From assembly GCA_003149565.1 (NCBI GenBank), contig QCWH01000003.1, positions 94,156 to 158,155 on the forward strand: 64,000 nucleotides of DNA, read 5' to 3'. This document shows, piece after piece, positions 35,363-44,363 of this stretch; positions within the stretch are counted from its first letter, which is position 1; each line of letters starts with the position of its first letter. Source of the stretch: Marivita sp. XM-24bin2. GTDB lineage: Bacteria > Pseudomonadota > Alphaproteobacteria > Rhodobacterales > Rhodobacteraceae. The translations under genes and the position numbers were made by a program. The notes beneath the pieces were generated by a model. It made no database searches and was not told the origin of the DNA. It worked only from the letters and a program-made list of their open reading frames with translations.

Positions 35363-36202
35363 ATGCACATCCCCCCCCATGACAATGGCAACAAACCGAT
35401 CGTCGATGTCGATCACCCGCTGGTGCCGCTCAATTACTTCAACATCGTGAAGCTCAAGGCGGGCGAAACGTACGATTACACGCTTGAAGCGTACGAAACC
35501 TGCATCGTGCCCGCGACCGGGACAGTGACAGTGGAAACGGCGGGCGAAACATTTGCCGATATCGGCCATCGTGGCGAAGATGTCTGGGATGGCGATCCCG
35601 AAGGCGTGTATGTTCCGACCAACAGCGGTGCACGGGTCACCGCGCGGACAGACACTGAAGTCTTCATCGCCGGTGCAAAATTTGCAACGACGTTGCAACC
35701 CTTTGCAGTCCGCAAGGATGATCTTGATCTGGTGCAATACGGCAGCGACGACACCAAGACCCATCGCAAGATCAAGCACATTCTGGGGGCCAATCACCAC
35801 GACCGCGTCGGGCGGTTGTTGGTGTCGGAGTTGTTCACGGTTGGCGCGGGCGGCTGGTCGGGATTCCCGTCACACAAGCATGACACGGACCGCCTGCCGG
35901 ACGAGACCCGGCATGACGAGACCTACAATTTCCGGTTCAAACCAGATTATGGCTCGGGCCTTCAAATGCTTCAGCGCGTCGATAACGAGCCGGGGGATGC
36001 GTATCACATCATGAATGGCTCCACCGTGCTGATCGACAAGGGGTATCACCCCTGCTGCGCGCTGCCCGGCTACGAGATGTACTACTTCACCATCCTTGGC
36101 GGGCTGTCGCAACGATCGCTCAAGCAGTATTTTCAGCCGACCCATGCTGAACAGCTGCACACGATCCCCGGCATCATGGACATGGTGGCCAAGTTCAAAT
36201 GA
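35363..36202 (+). CDS. IolB-like 5-deoxy-glucuronate isomerase family protein
   Basis: A 279-residue double-cupin of the IolB/KduI family. Metal ligands appear in GFPSHKHDTDRLPDETRHDETYNFRF and GYHPCCALPGYEMYYFTIL, matching the second-cupin His-x-His, Glu and distal His. It shares the overall plan of iolB at 15747-16553 but is clearly diverged, so it is a paralogue with perhaps another stereochemistry. It lies 11 bp after the kinase and overlaps the aldolase by 4 bp. A TTGCAAC-N3-GTTGCAA sequence lies inside it (35682-35698). Confidence 0.87.
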   Translation: MHIPPHDNGNKPIVDVDHPLVPLNYFNIVKLKAGETYDYTLEAYETCIVPATGTVTVETAGETFADIGHRGEDVWDGDPEGVYVPTNSGARVTARTDTEVFIAGAKFATTLQPFAVRKDDLDLVQYGSDDTKTHRKIKHILGANHHDRVGRLLVSELFTVGAGGWSGFPSHKHDTDRLPDETRHDETYNFRFKPDYGSGLQMLQRVDNEPGDAYHIMNGSTVLIDKGYHPCCALPGYEMYYFTILGGLSQRSLKQYFQPTHAEQLHTIPGIMDMVAKFK

Positions 36203-37032
36203 CCCGCGCAACGCTGGCCGAGGTGTTGCAGCCCGCCCTGCGGGATGGCTACGCCTTGGCCGGGCTGGTCTGCCTTGGCTGGGAGGACGCCCGCGCCTAT
36301 GTCGCCGCCGCCGAGGCCGAAGGCGCACCGGTGATCCTGCAGGCCGGACCGGGCGCGCGGGCGCACATGCCCCTGCCCGTCTGGGCAGCGATGTTTCACG
36401 CCTTGGCGGATGGGGCCTCGGTGCCGGTCGTGTCCCATCTGGACCACGGAAACAGCGCTAAGGAATGTGCAGAGGCGATTGCGCTTGGGTTCACATCGGT
36501 TATGTTTGACGGCTCTCGCCTGCCTTTGGAGGAAAACATCGCGCAGACGAAGGCCATTGTGGAGATGGCACGTCAGGCCGGTGTGTCCTGCGAAGGCGAG
36601 ATCGGCTTTGTCGGCTATGCCGAAGGCGCGACGTCGGAAGGCACCGACCCGGACGAAGCGGCGCGCTTTGCAGAGGAGACAGGCGTCGATGCGATGGCGG
36701 TTTCCATCGGCAATGTGCACCTGCAAACCGATCAATCGGCAGAGATTGACCGCGTCCGGCTTGCAAGGATCGAAGAGAGCACGAACGTGCCGCTTGTGAT
36801 CCACGGAGGCTCTGGTCTATCGCACTCCTTGCGAAGCGACCTCGCCCGGACAAGCACAATCTGCAAATTCAATATCGGTACAGAACTGCGCATGACATTT
36901 GGCGCTGCGTTGCGCCAGACGCTTCAAGACCACCCAGATCGCTTCGACCGCATCAGCCTTCTGAAAGAGCTTGAAGAACCTCTTGCTTTGCAAGCTCGCA
37001 GGATCATTCAGGGGCTCGGCCAGTCGTCTTAG
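36199..37032 (+). CDS. Class II aldolase of FBA/IolJ type
   Basis: A 277-residue class II (zinc) aldolase of the FbaA/GatY/IolJ group. Visible elements: VSHLDHGNS (catalytic Asp and zinc His), SVMFDGSRLPLEENIAQT, CEGEIGFVGYAEG (metal Glu), LVIHGGSGL (zinc His, phosphate loop) and CKFNIGTELRM (phosphate binding). IolJ cleaves 2-deoxy-5-keto-gluconate-6-phosphate to DHAP and malonate semialdehyde. As the last gene after an IolC-like kinase and IolB-like isomerase, it probably performs this step for the second cluster. Confidence 0.87.
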   Translation: MTRATLAEVLQPALRDGYALAGLVCLGWEDARAYVAAAEAEGAPVILQAGPGARAHMPLPVWAAMFHALADGASVPVVSHLDHGNSAKECAEAIALGFTSVMFDGSRLPLEENIAQTKAIVEMARQAGVSCEGEIGFVGYAEGATSEGTDPDEAARFAEETGVDAMAVSIGNVHLQTDQSAEIDRVRLARIEESTNVPLVIHGGSGLSHSLRSDLARTSTICKFNIGTELRMTFGAALRQTLQDHPDRFDRISLLKELEEPLALQARRIIQGLGQSS

Positions 37033-37156
37033 CGGGCACGGCCTGAACCTGAGACCTGAATACAGAATTTTCCAAAACCGCACGAGCGGGCACTAAGATC
37101 ATCCCTAATTCTGCCGTTGTAGCGTTTTCATGTAGCTTGCCTGAGAAAGCGCCGAA

Positions 37157-39118
37157 ATGGCCACGTACTTTGTCACATCTTCCAATTGGAACTCGAGCGC
37201 TTTCTGGTCCGGCATCAACCAGAGCAGCTCCGGCCATACATTAGACTTCACCGGGTTAGCCTCAAACTTCACGATTGATTTTAACGCTGATACGGGCTTG
37301 GTATCGATCAGTGATGGCATTTCTACTTTTCTAATTGGGGACGCCACCTATGGTGGCTCTGCTGACGCATTCCTCGGTGGAACCACCAGCTGGGATTTCT
37401 TCACATACCTGCGCCTGAACAGTGGTGAAAACACGGTAGTCACAGGGTCTGCGGCTGATCTCATCACAGGCGATGCCGGGGACGATCTGATAAACTCCGG
37501 TGATGGGAACGATAGCATCTACGGTGGGACTGGTGACCTCTTATCTCCGGACAGCGGCAGCGGAAACGATACGATATTTGCCGGCGGCGGCAGTGACCTT
37601 GTCCGCGGCGAAGATGGCAACGACTCCCTCTCGGGCGAAGCTGGAAATGACAGCCTGAGTGGCAACAAAGGTGACGACTTTGTCTCCGGAGGGGCCGGCG
37701 CAGACATCGTGACCGGCGGCCAAGGCAGCGATACGCTGCTTGGCGGCACTGAAAACGACATGATCGTCGGGGATGGTCAACTCTATTCGCCCTCATCGTA
37801 TCCTTCCGGCCCGGGCGATGTTTCAGTCACGCTTTCCGTCACGAACAGTGCTGACGGCCCCATCACTTTGTGGTGGATCGACCAAAACGGCGTGCTGCAA
37901 CCTTACGGGACAATTCAGCCCGGCGAGACAGTCACCCAGCAAACCTGGACGGGGCACAACTGGCTGCTTCGCGACGAAAACAACTACTTCCTTGAACTGA
38001 TCGAGATCAACGGGAACGAAAGCATCGTTTACGGCGCTGAAGGCTTGAACGATAGCATTGACGGTGGATCGGGCACCGACACGCTGATGGGTCAGTTCGG
38101 CGATGACACGATCTCCGGTGGACTGGACAATGACCAACTGACGGGCGGTTCGGGCAACGATACGTTCGTCTATGTCGCTGGAGATGGTGTTGATACGATC
38201 ACCGACTTCAATGCCGGAAACAGCGGCACGCTGACCGATGGTGATGTCACAAACAACGACAGCATTGACCTCTCGGCTTTCTACGACTCGCTTCTTGAGT
38301 TGCAGGCCGACTTCGACGACGACGGCATCCTGAACCAGTCCAATGACGGTATTCTGGGTGTTGATTACTCGAACAACACCAGTTTTGGCAGCGGCGGGCT
38401 AGTCTTCACAGGCATTACAGATAGCGTCGCCTCTTTTACCGTCGAAAATACCGGTGTTGTCTGTTTTGCTTCTGGCACACGAATTCTGACAGAAACCGGC
38501 ACGCGGCTGATCGAAACCTTGCGGGCCGGCGAGCGGATCGTCACCCGTGATAACGGAGTGCAAACCCTTCGCTGGATAGGTTGGCAGCATCTTGATACGG
38601 CAAGCCTTGAGCGTTTGCCCAAACATCGTCCGATCCTTTTGGCGCCACATCTTACCGGTGGGGACGCGCCTCTTATCGTGTCTCCGCAGCACTGTGTTCT
38701 GTTCAAAGTGGATGGCGAAGAAAAACTAGTTCGGGCAAGACACCTTGCCCGGATGCAAGGTGGTGCAGCGCGTGTGATGCAGGGCTGTCAGAAGGTGACA
38801 TACTACCATCTCATGTTCGACGCGCATCAGATCGTGTTTGCCAATGGGGCGCCAACGGAAAGCTTTTTTCCCGGCAGATATGCGCTCTTGTCCCTCTCGG
38901 AAACAGCCCGCAGTGAAGTCTTTGCCCTGTTCCCGAGCCTGCGGCATTCCGATGCCGAAGCGAGCTATGGGAGGCAAGCGCGCGAGGTCATGCGTCTCGC
39001 ACAGCTCCCCGGGCATTTGAAAGCCCTCTCCCCACCAGATCAAAAGCGGTCCCTTCGTGGCACTTCCCCGCCCCGTAATAGAAATCGGCATCCGACGTCG
39101 TATCGGTTGGCGTCATGA
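37157..39118 (+). CDS. Secreted RTX protein with VHL-beta-like insert and Hint domain
   Basis: A 653-residue protein of unusual build. Residues 1-95 form the N-terminal module common in Rhodobacteraceae RTX/Hint proteins (MATYFVTSSNWNSSAFW). Residues about 98-205 and 293-345 hold RTX calcium-binding nonapeptides (GGxGxDxL). Between them, residues about 221-285 resemble the beta domain of the von Hippel-Lindau protein (ITLWWIDQNGVLQPYGTIQPGET, NWLLRDEN). A Hint_2 domain starts at Cys436 (VCFASGTRIL, RWIGWQ, SPQHCVLF). There is no Sec signal, which fits type I secretion. A low-complexity basic tail ends it. It stands alone and overlaps the convergent regulator by 6 bp. Confidence 0.85.
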   Translation: MATYFVTSSNWNSSAFWSGINQSSSGHTLDFTGLASNFTIDFNADTGLVSISDGISTFLIGDATYGGSADAFLGGTTSWDFFTYLRLNSGENTVVTGSAADLITGDAGDDLINSGDGNDSIYGGTGDLLSPDSGSGNDTIFAGGGSDLVRGEDGNDSLSGEAGNDSLSGNKGDDFVSGGAGADIVTGGQGSDTLLGGTENDMIVGDGQLYSPSSYPSGPGDVSVTLSVTNSADGPITLWWIDQNGVLQPYGTIQPGETVTQQTWTGHNWLLRDENNYFLELIEINGNESIVYGAEGLNDSIDGGSGTDTLMGQFGDDTISGGLDNDQLTGGSGNDTFVYVAGDGVDTITDFNAGNSGTLTDGDVTNNDSIDLSAFYDSLLELQADFDDDGILNQSNDGILGVDYSNNTSFGSGGLVFTGITDSVASFTVENTGVVCFASGTRILTETGTRLIETLRAGERIVTRDNGVQTLRWIGWQHLDTASLERLPKHRPILLAPHLTGGDAPLIVSPQHCVLFKVDGEEKLVRARHLARMQGGAARVMQGCQKVTYYHLMFDAHQIVFANGAPTESFFPGRYALLSLSETARSEVFALFPSLRHSDAEASYGRQAREVMRLAQLPGHLKALSPPDQKRSLRGTSPPRNRNRHPTSYRLAS

Positions 39119-40981
39119 CGTCTGGATCGCATTTCGGTCGATTTTGAGCGCCTTGATCCGGGAATAAAGCGTCGTTGGCTGCACATCGAGGAGCGAGGCA
39201 GCCCCCGACGGACCAGATACGCGCCCGCCGGTTTCTCTGAGCGCGGCGATGATATTGCGGCGCATCATCTCTTGCATCTCGGCCTCGGTGCGCACAACGG
39301 AATTGCTTGGAGAGGCGACCTGCCCCCCGCCGCCAAGCTCCAGAACCAGTTTCCGATCGCGCGACACGATGGCGGCACGTTCGATGACATTGTGCAATTC
39401 GCGCACATTCCCCGGCCAGTGATAGGCCTGCATCTGCTTGACGACCCGTTCCGTCAGCACTGGCACCGGGCGGCCATGCCGACGGCAGGCAAGTTTCAGC
39501 AGGTGGGCAGCCAGCAAAGGAATATCCTCAAGCCGATCCCGAAGCGGCATGCAGGAAATCGGAAAGACGTTGAGGAAGAGATACAGGTCTTCGCGGATAC
39601 GGTTGCCGGAATGAGTATCGCTTGGCGCTTGCGTTGTCGCGGCTATCACCCGAATATCGAGCGGTTTTTCCCGCGTGTCTCCGACCCGCGTAACGGCGCT
39701 TTTTTGCAGCGCATGCAACAGCTTACCCTGAATCTCAAACGGCAGTTCCTCAACGTCGTCCAAGAAGAGGGACCCCCCATGCGCCAGTTCGAGCTTGCCG
39801 GGCTTGTCCCTCGTGGCGTTCGGCCCTGCCCCGCGCAGATGCCCAAAAAGCTCTGCCTCAACGTCTTCGGGTGCAACTGAGCCACATTTGAAATGGATGA
39901 GCGGTCGTCTTGACCGGGGGCTGGCTTTATGGATTTCCGTCGCAACCAGCGCTTTGCCTGTGCCCGCCTCGCCAGTGATGAGAACCGTGGCATCGGTGCC
40001 CGCCACAAGGTCGATCCGCGTCACGATCTGACGTACGGCGGGCGAACTGCCGATGATGTCATGGTGCGCGCGTTCGGAACTGATCGCTTCTTGCAGATAT
40101 TCGTTCTCTTGCTCCAGACGATCACGCAGCGCGGCGACTTCGTCCAGCGCCTCGCGCAGCTTGCGTTCGCCTTCCTTGCGTTCCGTGATATCGCGGAAGA
40201 TGACCACGGCACCGGCCAGCACCTTTTGATCGTAGATCGGGGTCGAGACATATTCGACGCGAATGGGTTTGCCATCCTTGCGCCAAAACACTTCGTCTTC
40301 GATCCGGTGCACCTGCTCAAAGCGGAACGAGCGATAGATCGGGCATTGGTGCGAGGGGTAGATCTCTCCGTTCAGATGGTGATGATGGATCATCGAATGG
40401 ATGTCTTTGCCCAGCAGGTCCTGCGTGGTCCAACCCAGCATCTCTTGGGCGGCGCGGTTGACAAATGTGGTCTTGCCGTCCGCATTCACACCATAGATCC
40501 CCTCACCTGCAGCGTTCAGGATCAATTGGTTCTGCCGCTCCAGTTCGGCGAAGAACCCTTCGGCACGCTTCCATTCAAGAAGCCCTGCGCGATGCAACTC
40601 GGCGGCCTCGACCAGTTCTGTGCGTTTTTCAAACGCATCGAGGTCTGTAAAGCTCAGCAGCAGGTAGCCCGGTTTTCCAGGAACCCCGCGTGCGCGGATC
40701 TCGCACCGAAGAACGACGTCGTCTGACGTGCGCAAAGGGACATCGCGTGTCCAGGACTCGCCGCGATGATCGACCTCGCCGACAAAAACCACGAATTTCG
40801 CCAGTGCCGACCCAAGGAACGTCGAAAACCGTAAGTTTGGATCGCGGTAATTGGTGATACCGAACAAAGCTGCCGCAGCGTCATTGAGGCCCGCAATCCT
40901 GTCTTGTGTGGTGTCCAGCAACAGCGCCGCGTCCGGAAACGCAGCAAGAAGGGAATCGGTGTCTTGATCGGTGTCCAACAT
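39113..40981 (-). CDS. PAS-AAA+-Fis regulator lacking GAFTGA
   Basis: A 622-residue regulator of NtrC/FhlA type: two PAS-like domains (second near residues 150-280, NAAGEGIYGVNADGKTTFVNRAAQEMLGW, ending FRDITERK), a coiled coil, an AAA+ domain (Walker A GEAGTGKALVA) and a Fis-type HTH (GPSGAASLLDVQPTTLYSRIKALKI). The sigma-54-contacting GAFTGA is absent: the segment reads GHLRGAGPNATRD. Walker B reads SLFLDDVEEL, with Asp in place of the usual Glu. It faces the cyanate operon and probably controls it by binding the TTTCGT repeats at 41018-41056. The start is ambiguous between ATG 40981 and an in-frame GTG three codons upstream; neither has a good ribosome binding site. Confidence 0.85.
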   Translation of the reverse strand: MLDTDQDTDSLLAAFPDAALLLDTTQDRIAGLNDAAAALFGITNYRDPNLRFSTFLGSALAKFVVFVGEVDHRGESWTRDVPLRTSDDVVLRCEIRARGVPGKPGYLLLSFTDLDAFEKRTELVEAAELHRAGLLEWKRAEGFFAELERQNQLILNAAGEGIYGVNADGKTTFVNRAAQEMLGWTTQDLLGKDIHSMIHHHHLNGEIYPSHQCPIYRSFRFEQVHRIEDEVFWRKDGKPIRVEYVSTPIYDQKVLAGAVVIFRDITERKEGERKLREALDEVAALRDRLEQENEYLQEAISSERAHHDIIGSSPAVRQIVTRIDLVAGTDATVLITGEAGTGKALVATEIHKASPRSRRPLIHFKCGSVAPEDVEAELFGHLRGAGPNATRDKPGKLELAHGGSLFLDDVEELPFEIQGKLLHALQKSAVTRVGDTREKPLDIRVIAATTQAPSDTHSGNRIREDLYLFLNVFPISCMPLRDRLEDIPLLAAHLLKLACRRHGRPVPVLTERVVKQMQAYHWPGNVRELHNVIERAAIVSRDRKLVLELGGGGQVASPSNSVVRTEAEMQEMMRRNIIAALRETGGRVSGPSGAASLLDVQPTTLYSRIKALKIDRNAIQTS

Positions 40982-41017
40982 GCGACGCACCGTACTGCCG
41001 CGCCGCAGCGCGGTCTA

Positions 41018-41056
41018 ACGAAATTTCGTAAATTACTATTTTTCGTAATTTTTCGT
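41018..41056. promoter_or_regulatory. TTTCGT repeat array upstream of the cyanate operon
   Basis: ACGAAATTTCGT (41018-41029) is a perfect 12-bp palindrome. TTTCGT recurs at 41041-41046 and 41051-41056, 17 and 10 bp further on, in an AT-rich stretch. No TGGCAC-N5-TTGC sigma-54 promoter is visible beside it. The array lies 140 bp ahead of the binding-protein gene and 37 bp from the divergent regulator gene, so it is a likely activator site for that regulator. Confidence 0.6.
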
Positions 41057-41197
41057 TACCCCTAACGCAGCATAAACTATTGCAAATTAATGAAATTATC
41101 ACTTCGCTCAAATTTTTAGCACCCAGTTTTTCATACGAGGTCAGCCTGTCAGGATATCGACAGAACACCGGAACACTCATCAGACAGGGGACTGCAC

Positions 41198-42592
41198 ATG
41201 ACGATCAAAAGCCTAGGAAATCCGTTCTCAGCAGATACGGACCTTCGCCACGGCGCAGATTGCAGCTGCGACAGCTGCGCAGCCGGTCACAGCCACACGC
41301 ACAGCGCAAAGGACGTCGATCCGACCAAGATGTCGTCGGAAGAAATGATGGAGCGCGCCGTAGAAAGCGCAATCGTTCGGTCAGTCTTTGGTCAAAGCGA
41401 CATCGGACGCCGGTCATTCATGGGCATGCTTGGCGGAACCACCGTCGCGGCGGCACTGGCCTCTGTCTTTCCGATGGATCAGGCAAAAGCGGCCATCCTC
41501 GACAACCTCGGAACACCTGAAAAGACGGACCTGAACATTGGCTTCGTCCCAATTACATGCGCCACACCGATCATCATGGCGCAGCCGATGGGGTTCTACG
41601 AACGCTACGGTTTGAATGCGCAGGTCATCAAGACAGCCGGTTGGGCCGTGGCCCGCGACAAGTCGCTGTCGGGGGAATACGATGCCTCGCATATGCTGAC
41701 ACCGATGCCGCTGGCGATGACGCTCGGCGCGGGGTCAGTGGCAACGCCCTACATCATGCCTGCGGTCGAGAACATCAACGGTCAAGCGATCGTGCTGTCC
41801 AACGAGCACCTCGACAAGCGTGATCCGAAACAGTGGAAAGGTTTCACCTTCGGCGTGCCGTTCGAATATTCGATGCACAACTTCCTGCTGCGCTACTACG
41901 TGGCCGAGTTTGGACTGGACCCGGATGTAGACATCCAGATCCGCGTCGTTCCGCCGCCCGAGATGGTCGCCAACCTGCGCGCTGGTAACCTTGACGGCTA
42001 CCTGTCGCCCGACCCCTTCAACCAGCGCGCTGTCTGGGAAGGCATCGGCTTTATCCACATGCTGACCAAGGACATCTGGGAAGGCCACCCCTGCTGCGCT
42101 TTTGCGGCCCCTCTGTCTTTCGCGACCGAGCTGCCAAACACCTATGGCGCGCTGCTCAAGTCGATCATCGACGCGACGCAATACGCATCGAACCCGGACA
42201 ACCGCAAAGAAATCTCCGAAGCCATTGCGCCGACCAATTATCTCAACCAGCCGGTGCCGGTGATTGAGCAGGTTCTGACCGGCACCTTTGCCGACGGGCT
42301 TGGAGAAGTGCAGCGGGTTCCAGACAGAATCGACTTCGACCCGTTCCCGTGGCACTCGATGGGGGTGTGGATCCTCACGCAGATGAAGCGGTGGGGCTAT
42401 ATCGAAGGCGATATCGATTACAGAGCCGTGGCAGAGCAGGTTTACCTTGCTGCAGACGCAAAGAAAGTGATGGAAGACCTCGGCTACGATGCCCCGGACG
42501 TCACCTACAAATCGCACACGATCATGGGCAAGACATTCGACCCGGCAGAACCCGAAGCGTATGTCGCCAGCTTCCCGATCGGAAAGGGCTGA
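41198..42592 (+). CDS. NrtA/CmpA-type substrate-binding protein of cyanate importer
   Basis: A 464-residue binding protein of the nitrate/bicarbonate/cyanate class. It has an odd N-terminus: about 70 residues with CSCDSCAAGHSHTHS, then a twin-arginine signal, GRRSFMGMLGGTTVAAALASVF, near residues 70-95. The mature part (LNIGFVPITCATPIIMAQPMGFYERYGL) follows the NrtA/CmpA pattern. Export by Tat implies folding in the cytoplasm, perhaps with a bound cofactor or metal. It is the first gene of an operon ending in cyanase, so cyanate is the likely ligand, though nitrate-type proteins look alike. Confidence 0.88.
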   Translation: MTIKSLGNPFSADTDLRHGADCSCDSCAAGHSHTHSAKDVDPTKMSSEEMMERAVESAIVRSVFGQSDIGRRSFMGMLGGTTVAAALASVFPMDQAKAAILDNLGTPEKTDLNIGFVPITCATPIIMAQPMGFYERYGLNAQVIKTAGWAVARDKSLSGEYDASHMLTPMPLAMTLGAGSVATPYIMPAVENINGQAIVLSNEHLDKRDPKQWKGFTFGVPFEYSMHNFLLRYYVAEFGLDPDVDIQIRVVPPPEMVANLRAGNLDGYLSPDPFNQRAVWEGIGFIHMLTKDIWEGHPCCAFAAPLSFATELPNTYGALLKSIIDATQYASNPDNRKEISEAIAPTNYLNQPVPVIEQVLTGTFADGLGEVQRVPDRIDFDPFPWHSMGVWILTQMKRWGYIEGDIDYRAVAEQVYLAADAKKVMEDLGYDAPDVTYKSHTIMGKTFDPAEPEAYVASFPIGKG

Positions 42593-42595
42593 TCC

Positions 42596-43432
42596 ATGTT
42601 GGACAGTCTTTCGATCAACAAGCGCGCCGCGATCTTGTCGATTGTCATGCTGGTGGTGGGCCTCCTGATCTGGGAGGCCGCCATCCCGGCACAGAAAGCC
42701 GCGGGCGAGCTGACAGAATACGAGCGCCTTACAGGTGGGGGCGCTCAGAAAGCCGGTGTGCCCCCGCCCAGCCAGGTGATCGCCAAAGCCTGGGCGGAGT
42801 TGTCCAACCCGTTCTACGACGCAGGCCCCAACGACAAGAGGATCGGCATTCAGATCGGGTATTCAATCTATCGTGTGCTGACCGGGTATTTCCTCGCCGC
42901 CTTGGTCGCCATCCCATTGGGCTTTCTCATCGGCATGAGCCAGGTCGCCTACAAGGCGTTCAACCCGTTCATCCAGGTGCTGCGACCCATCTCTCCGCTG
43001 GCATGGATGCCGCTTGCGTTGTTCATCATTCAGGACTCAGAGGCGTCGGCGATCTTCGTGATCTTCGTCTGTTCGATCTGGCCCATGCTGCTGAACACCG
43101 CGTTTGGCGTGGCCGGGGTGCGCAAGGACTGGGTGAATGTCGCCCGGACACACGAGTTGAGCCCGCTCAAGACCGCGTTCACCGTGATCCTGCCCGCCGC
43201 CGCACCCACCATCGTGACGGGCATGCGGATTTCCATTGGGATCGCGTGGCTGGTTATTGTCGCGGCAGAGATGCTCGTCGGCGGCACCGGCATCGGCTAC
43301 TACGTCTGGAACGAGTGGAACAACCTCGACCTGACCTCAGTCATCTTTTCAATCCTCATGATCGGCGTTGTCGGCATGTTGCTGGACTCAGCCTTTGGCG
43401 TCCTGCAGCGCGCGGTCGCCTACGCCGAATAA
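42596..43432 (+). CDS. ABC transporter permease (NrtB/CynB-like)
   Basis: A 278-residue inner-membrane permease with about six helices and the coupling-helix region FGVAGVRKDWVNVARTHELSPLKTAFTVILPAAAPTIVTGMRI, typical of the NrtB/SsuC/TauC group. It lies 3 bp after the binding-protein gene and 11 bp before the ATPase. It forms the cyanate channel with them. Confidence 0.92.
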   Translation: MLDSLSINKRAAILSIVMLVVGLLIWEAAIPAQKAAGELTEYERLTGGGAQKAGVPPPSQVIAKAWAELSNPFYDAGPNDKRIGIQIGYSIYRVLTGYFLAALVAIPLGFLIGMSQVAYKAFNPFIQVLRPISPLAWMPLALFIIQDSEASAIFVIFVCSIWPMLLNTAFGVAGVRKDWVNVARTHELSPLKTAFTVILPAAAPTIVTGMRISIGIAWLVIVAAEMLVGGTGIGYYVWNEWNNLDLTSVIFSILMIGVVGMLLDSAFGVLQRAVAYAE

Positions 43433-43443
43433 GGAGACACCCA

Positions 43444-44346
43444 ATGGCGAAACCTTTTCTCAGTATCGAGCGATTGACCCAGCAATACCCGGATGGCCAG
43501 GGCGGCACGATGACCGTCTTCGAAAATGCCAGCTTCGGGATAGAAAAAGGCGAGTTTGTCTGCATCCTCGGCCATTCCGGCTGCGGCAAGTCGACGATCA
43601 TGAACATCCTTGCCGGCCTGGCCGACCCCACGTCGGGGGTGGTCAAAATGGACGGGTTCGAAGTGTCCGGCCCGTCGCTGGACCGGGGCGTTGTGTTCCA
43701 GAACTACTCACTTTTGCCGTGGCTGTCGGCCCTGAAGAACGTGACCTTTGGCGTCAAAGCCCGCCACCCGGATTGGTCTGTCGAACAAGTCGAGGCGCAT
43801 GCCCGCGACTACCTCGGGAAAGTAGGCCTTGAAGGCGATGTGGTGCATCGCAAACCCAGCCAGTTGTCTGGCGGTATGCGTCAGCGTGTATCGATCGCCC
43901 GTGCCTTTGCCAACCAGCCGAAGCTGCTGCTTCTGGATGAACCGTTCGGTGCGCTGGACGCGCTCACACGGGGCACCATTCAGGAAGAGCTGATCAAGGT
44001 TTGGGCCGGCACCGAGCAGACCGTGTTCATGATCACCCATGACATCGACGAGGCAATCCTGCTTGCAGATCGCATCCTGCTGATGACCAACGGGCCGTTC
44101 GCCCGTGTCGCAGAGTCGGTTGAGATCACCATCCCGCGTCCGCGCAGCCGGACCGAGATTGTCGAGCATCCAAACTACTATGCTATCCGCAACCATCTGG
44201 TTCAGTTCCTCGGTCAACGATCGAAAGAACTCGCGGGTAAGCAGAGCAGCGAAAGCGAGCAAACCCCCGAGACCGTCCGGATCGACAAGACGGCGGCTGA
44301 GGAAGACCCCAGCGCACCGCCGCCCTTGCGGGCGGTAAACCACTGA
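43444..44346 (+). CDS. ABC transporter ATPase (NrtD/CynD-like)
   Basis: A 300-residue ATPase. Walker A is GHSGCGKST, signature LSGGMRQR, Walker [12 protein letters not shown]-terminal extension of about 50 residues, rich in Glu, Pro and Ser, follows the core. ATG at 43444 has AAGGAG ahead. The frame stays open far upstream across the permease gene, but that part is not coding. It drives the NrtABD-like importer. Confidence 0.93.
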   Translation: MAKPFLSIERLTQQYPDGQGGTMTVFENASFGIEKGEFVCILGHSGCGKSTIMNILAGLADPTSGVVKMDGFEVSGPSLDRGVVFQNYSLLPWLSALKNVTFGVKARHPDWSVEQVEAHARDYLGKVGLEGDVVHRKPSQLSGGMRQRVSIARAFANQPKLLLLDEPFGALDALTRGTIQEELIKVWAGTEQTVFMITHDIDEAILLADRILLMTNGPFARVAESVEITIPRPRSRTEIVEHPNYYAIRNHLVQFLGQRSKELAGKQSSESEQTPETVRIDKTAAEEDPSAPPPLRAVNH

Positions 44347-44363
44347 CTTCGGGCGGCAAACAG

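Noticed and set aside
42349..44346. Reading the cyanate ATPase as a 665-residue fusion
   Set aside because: The upstream part is an out-of-frame reading of the binding-protein and permease genes. ATG 43444 with AAGGAG begins the true ATPase.
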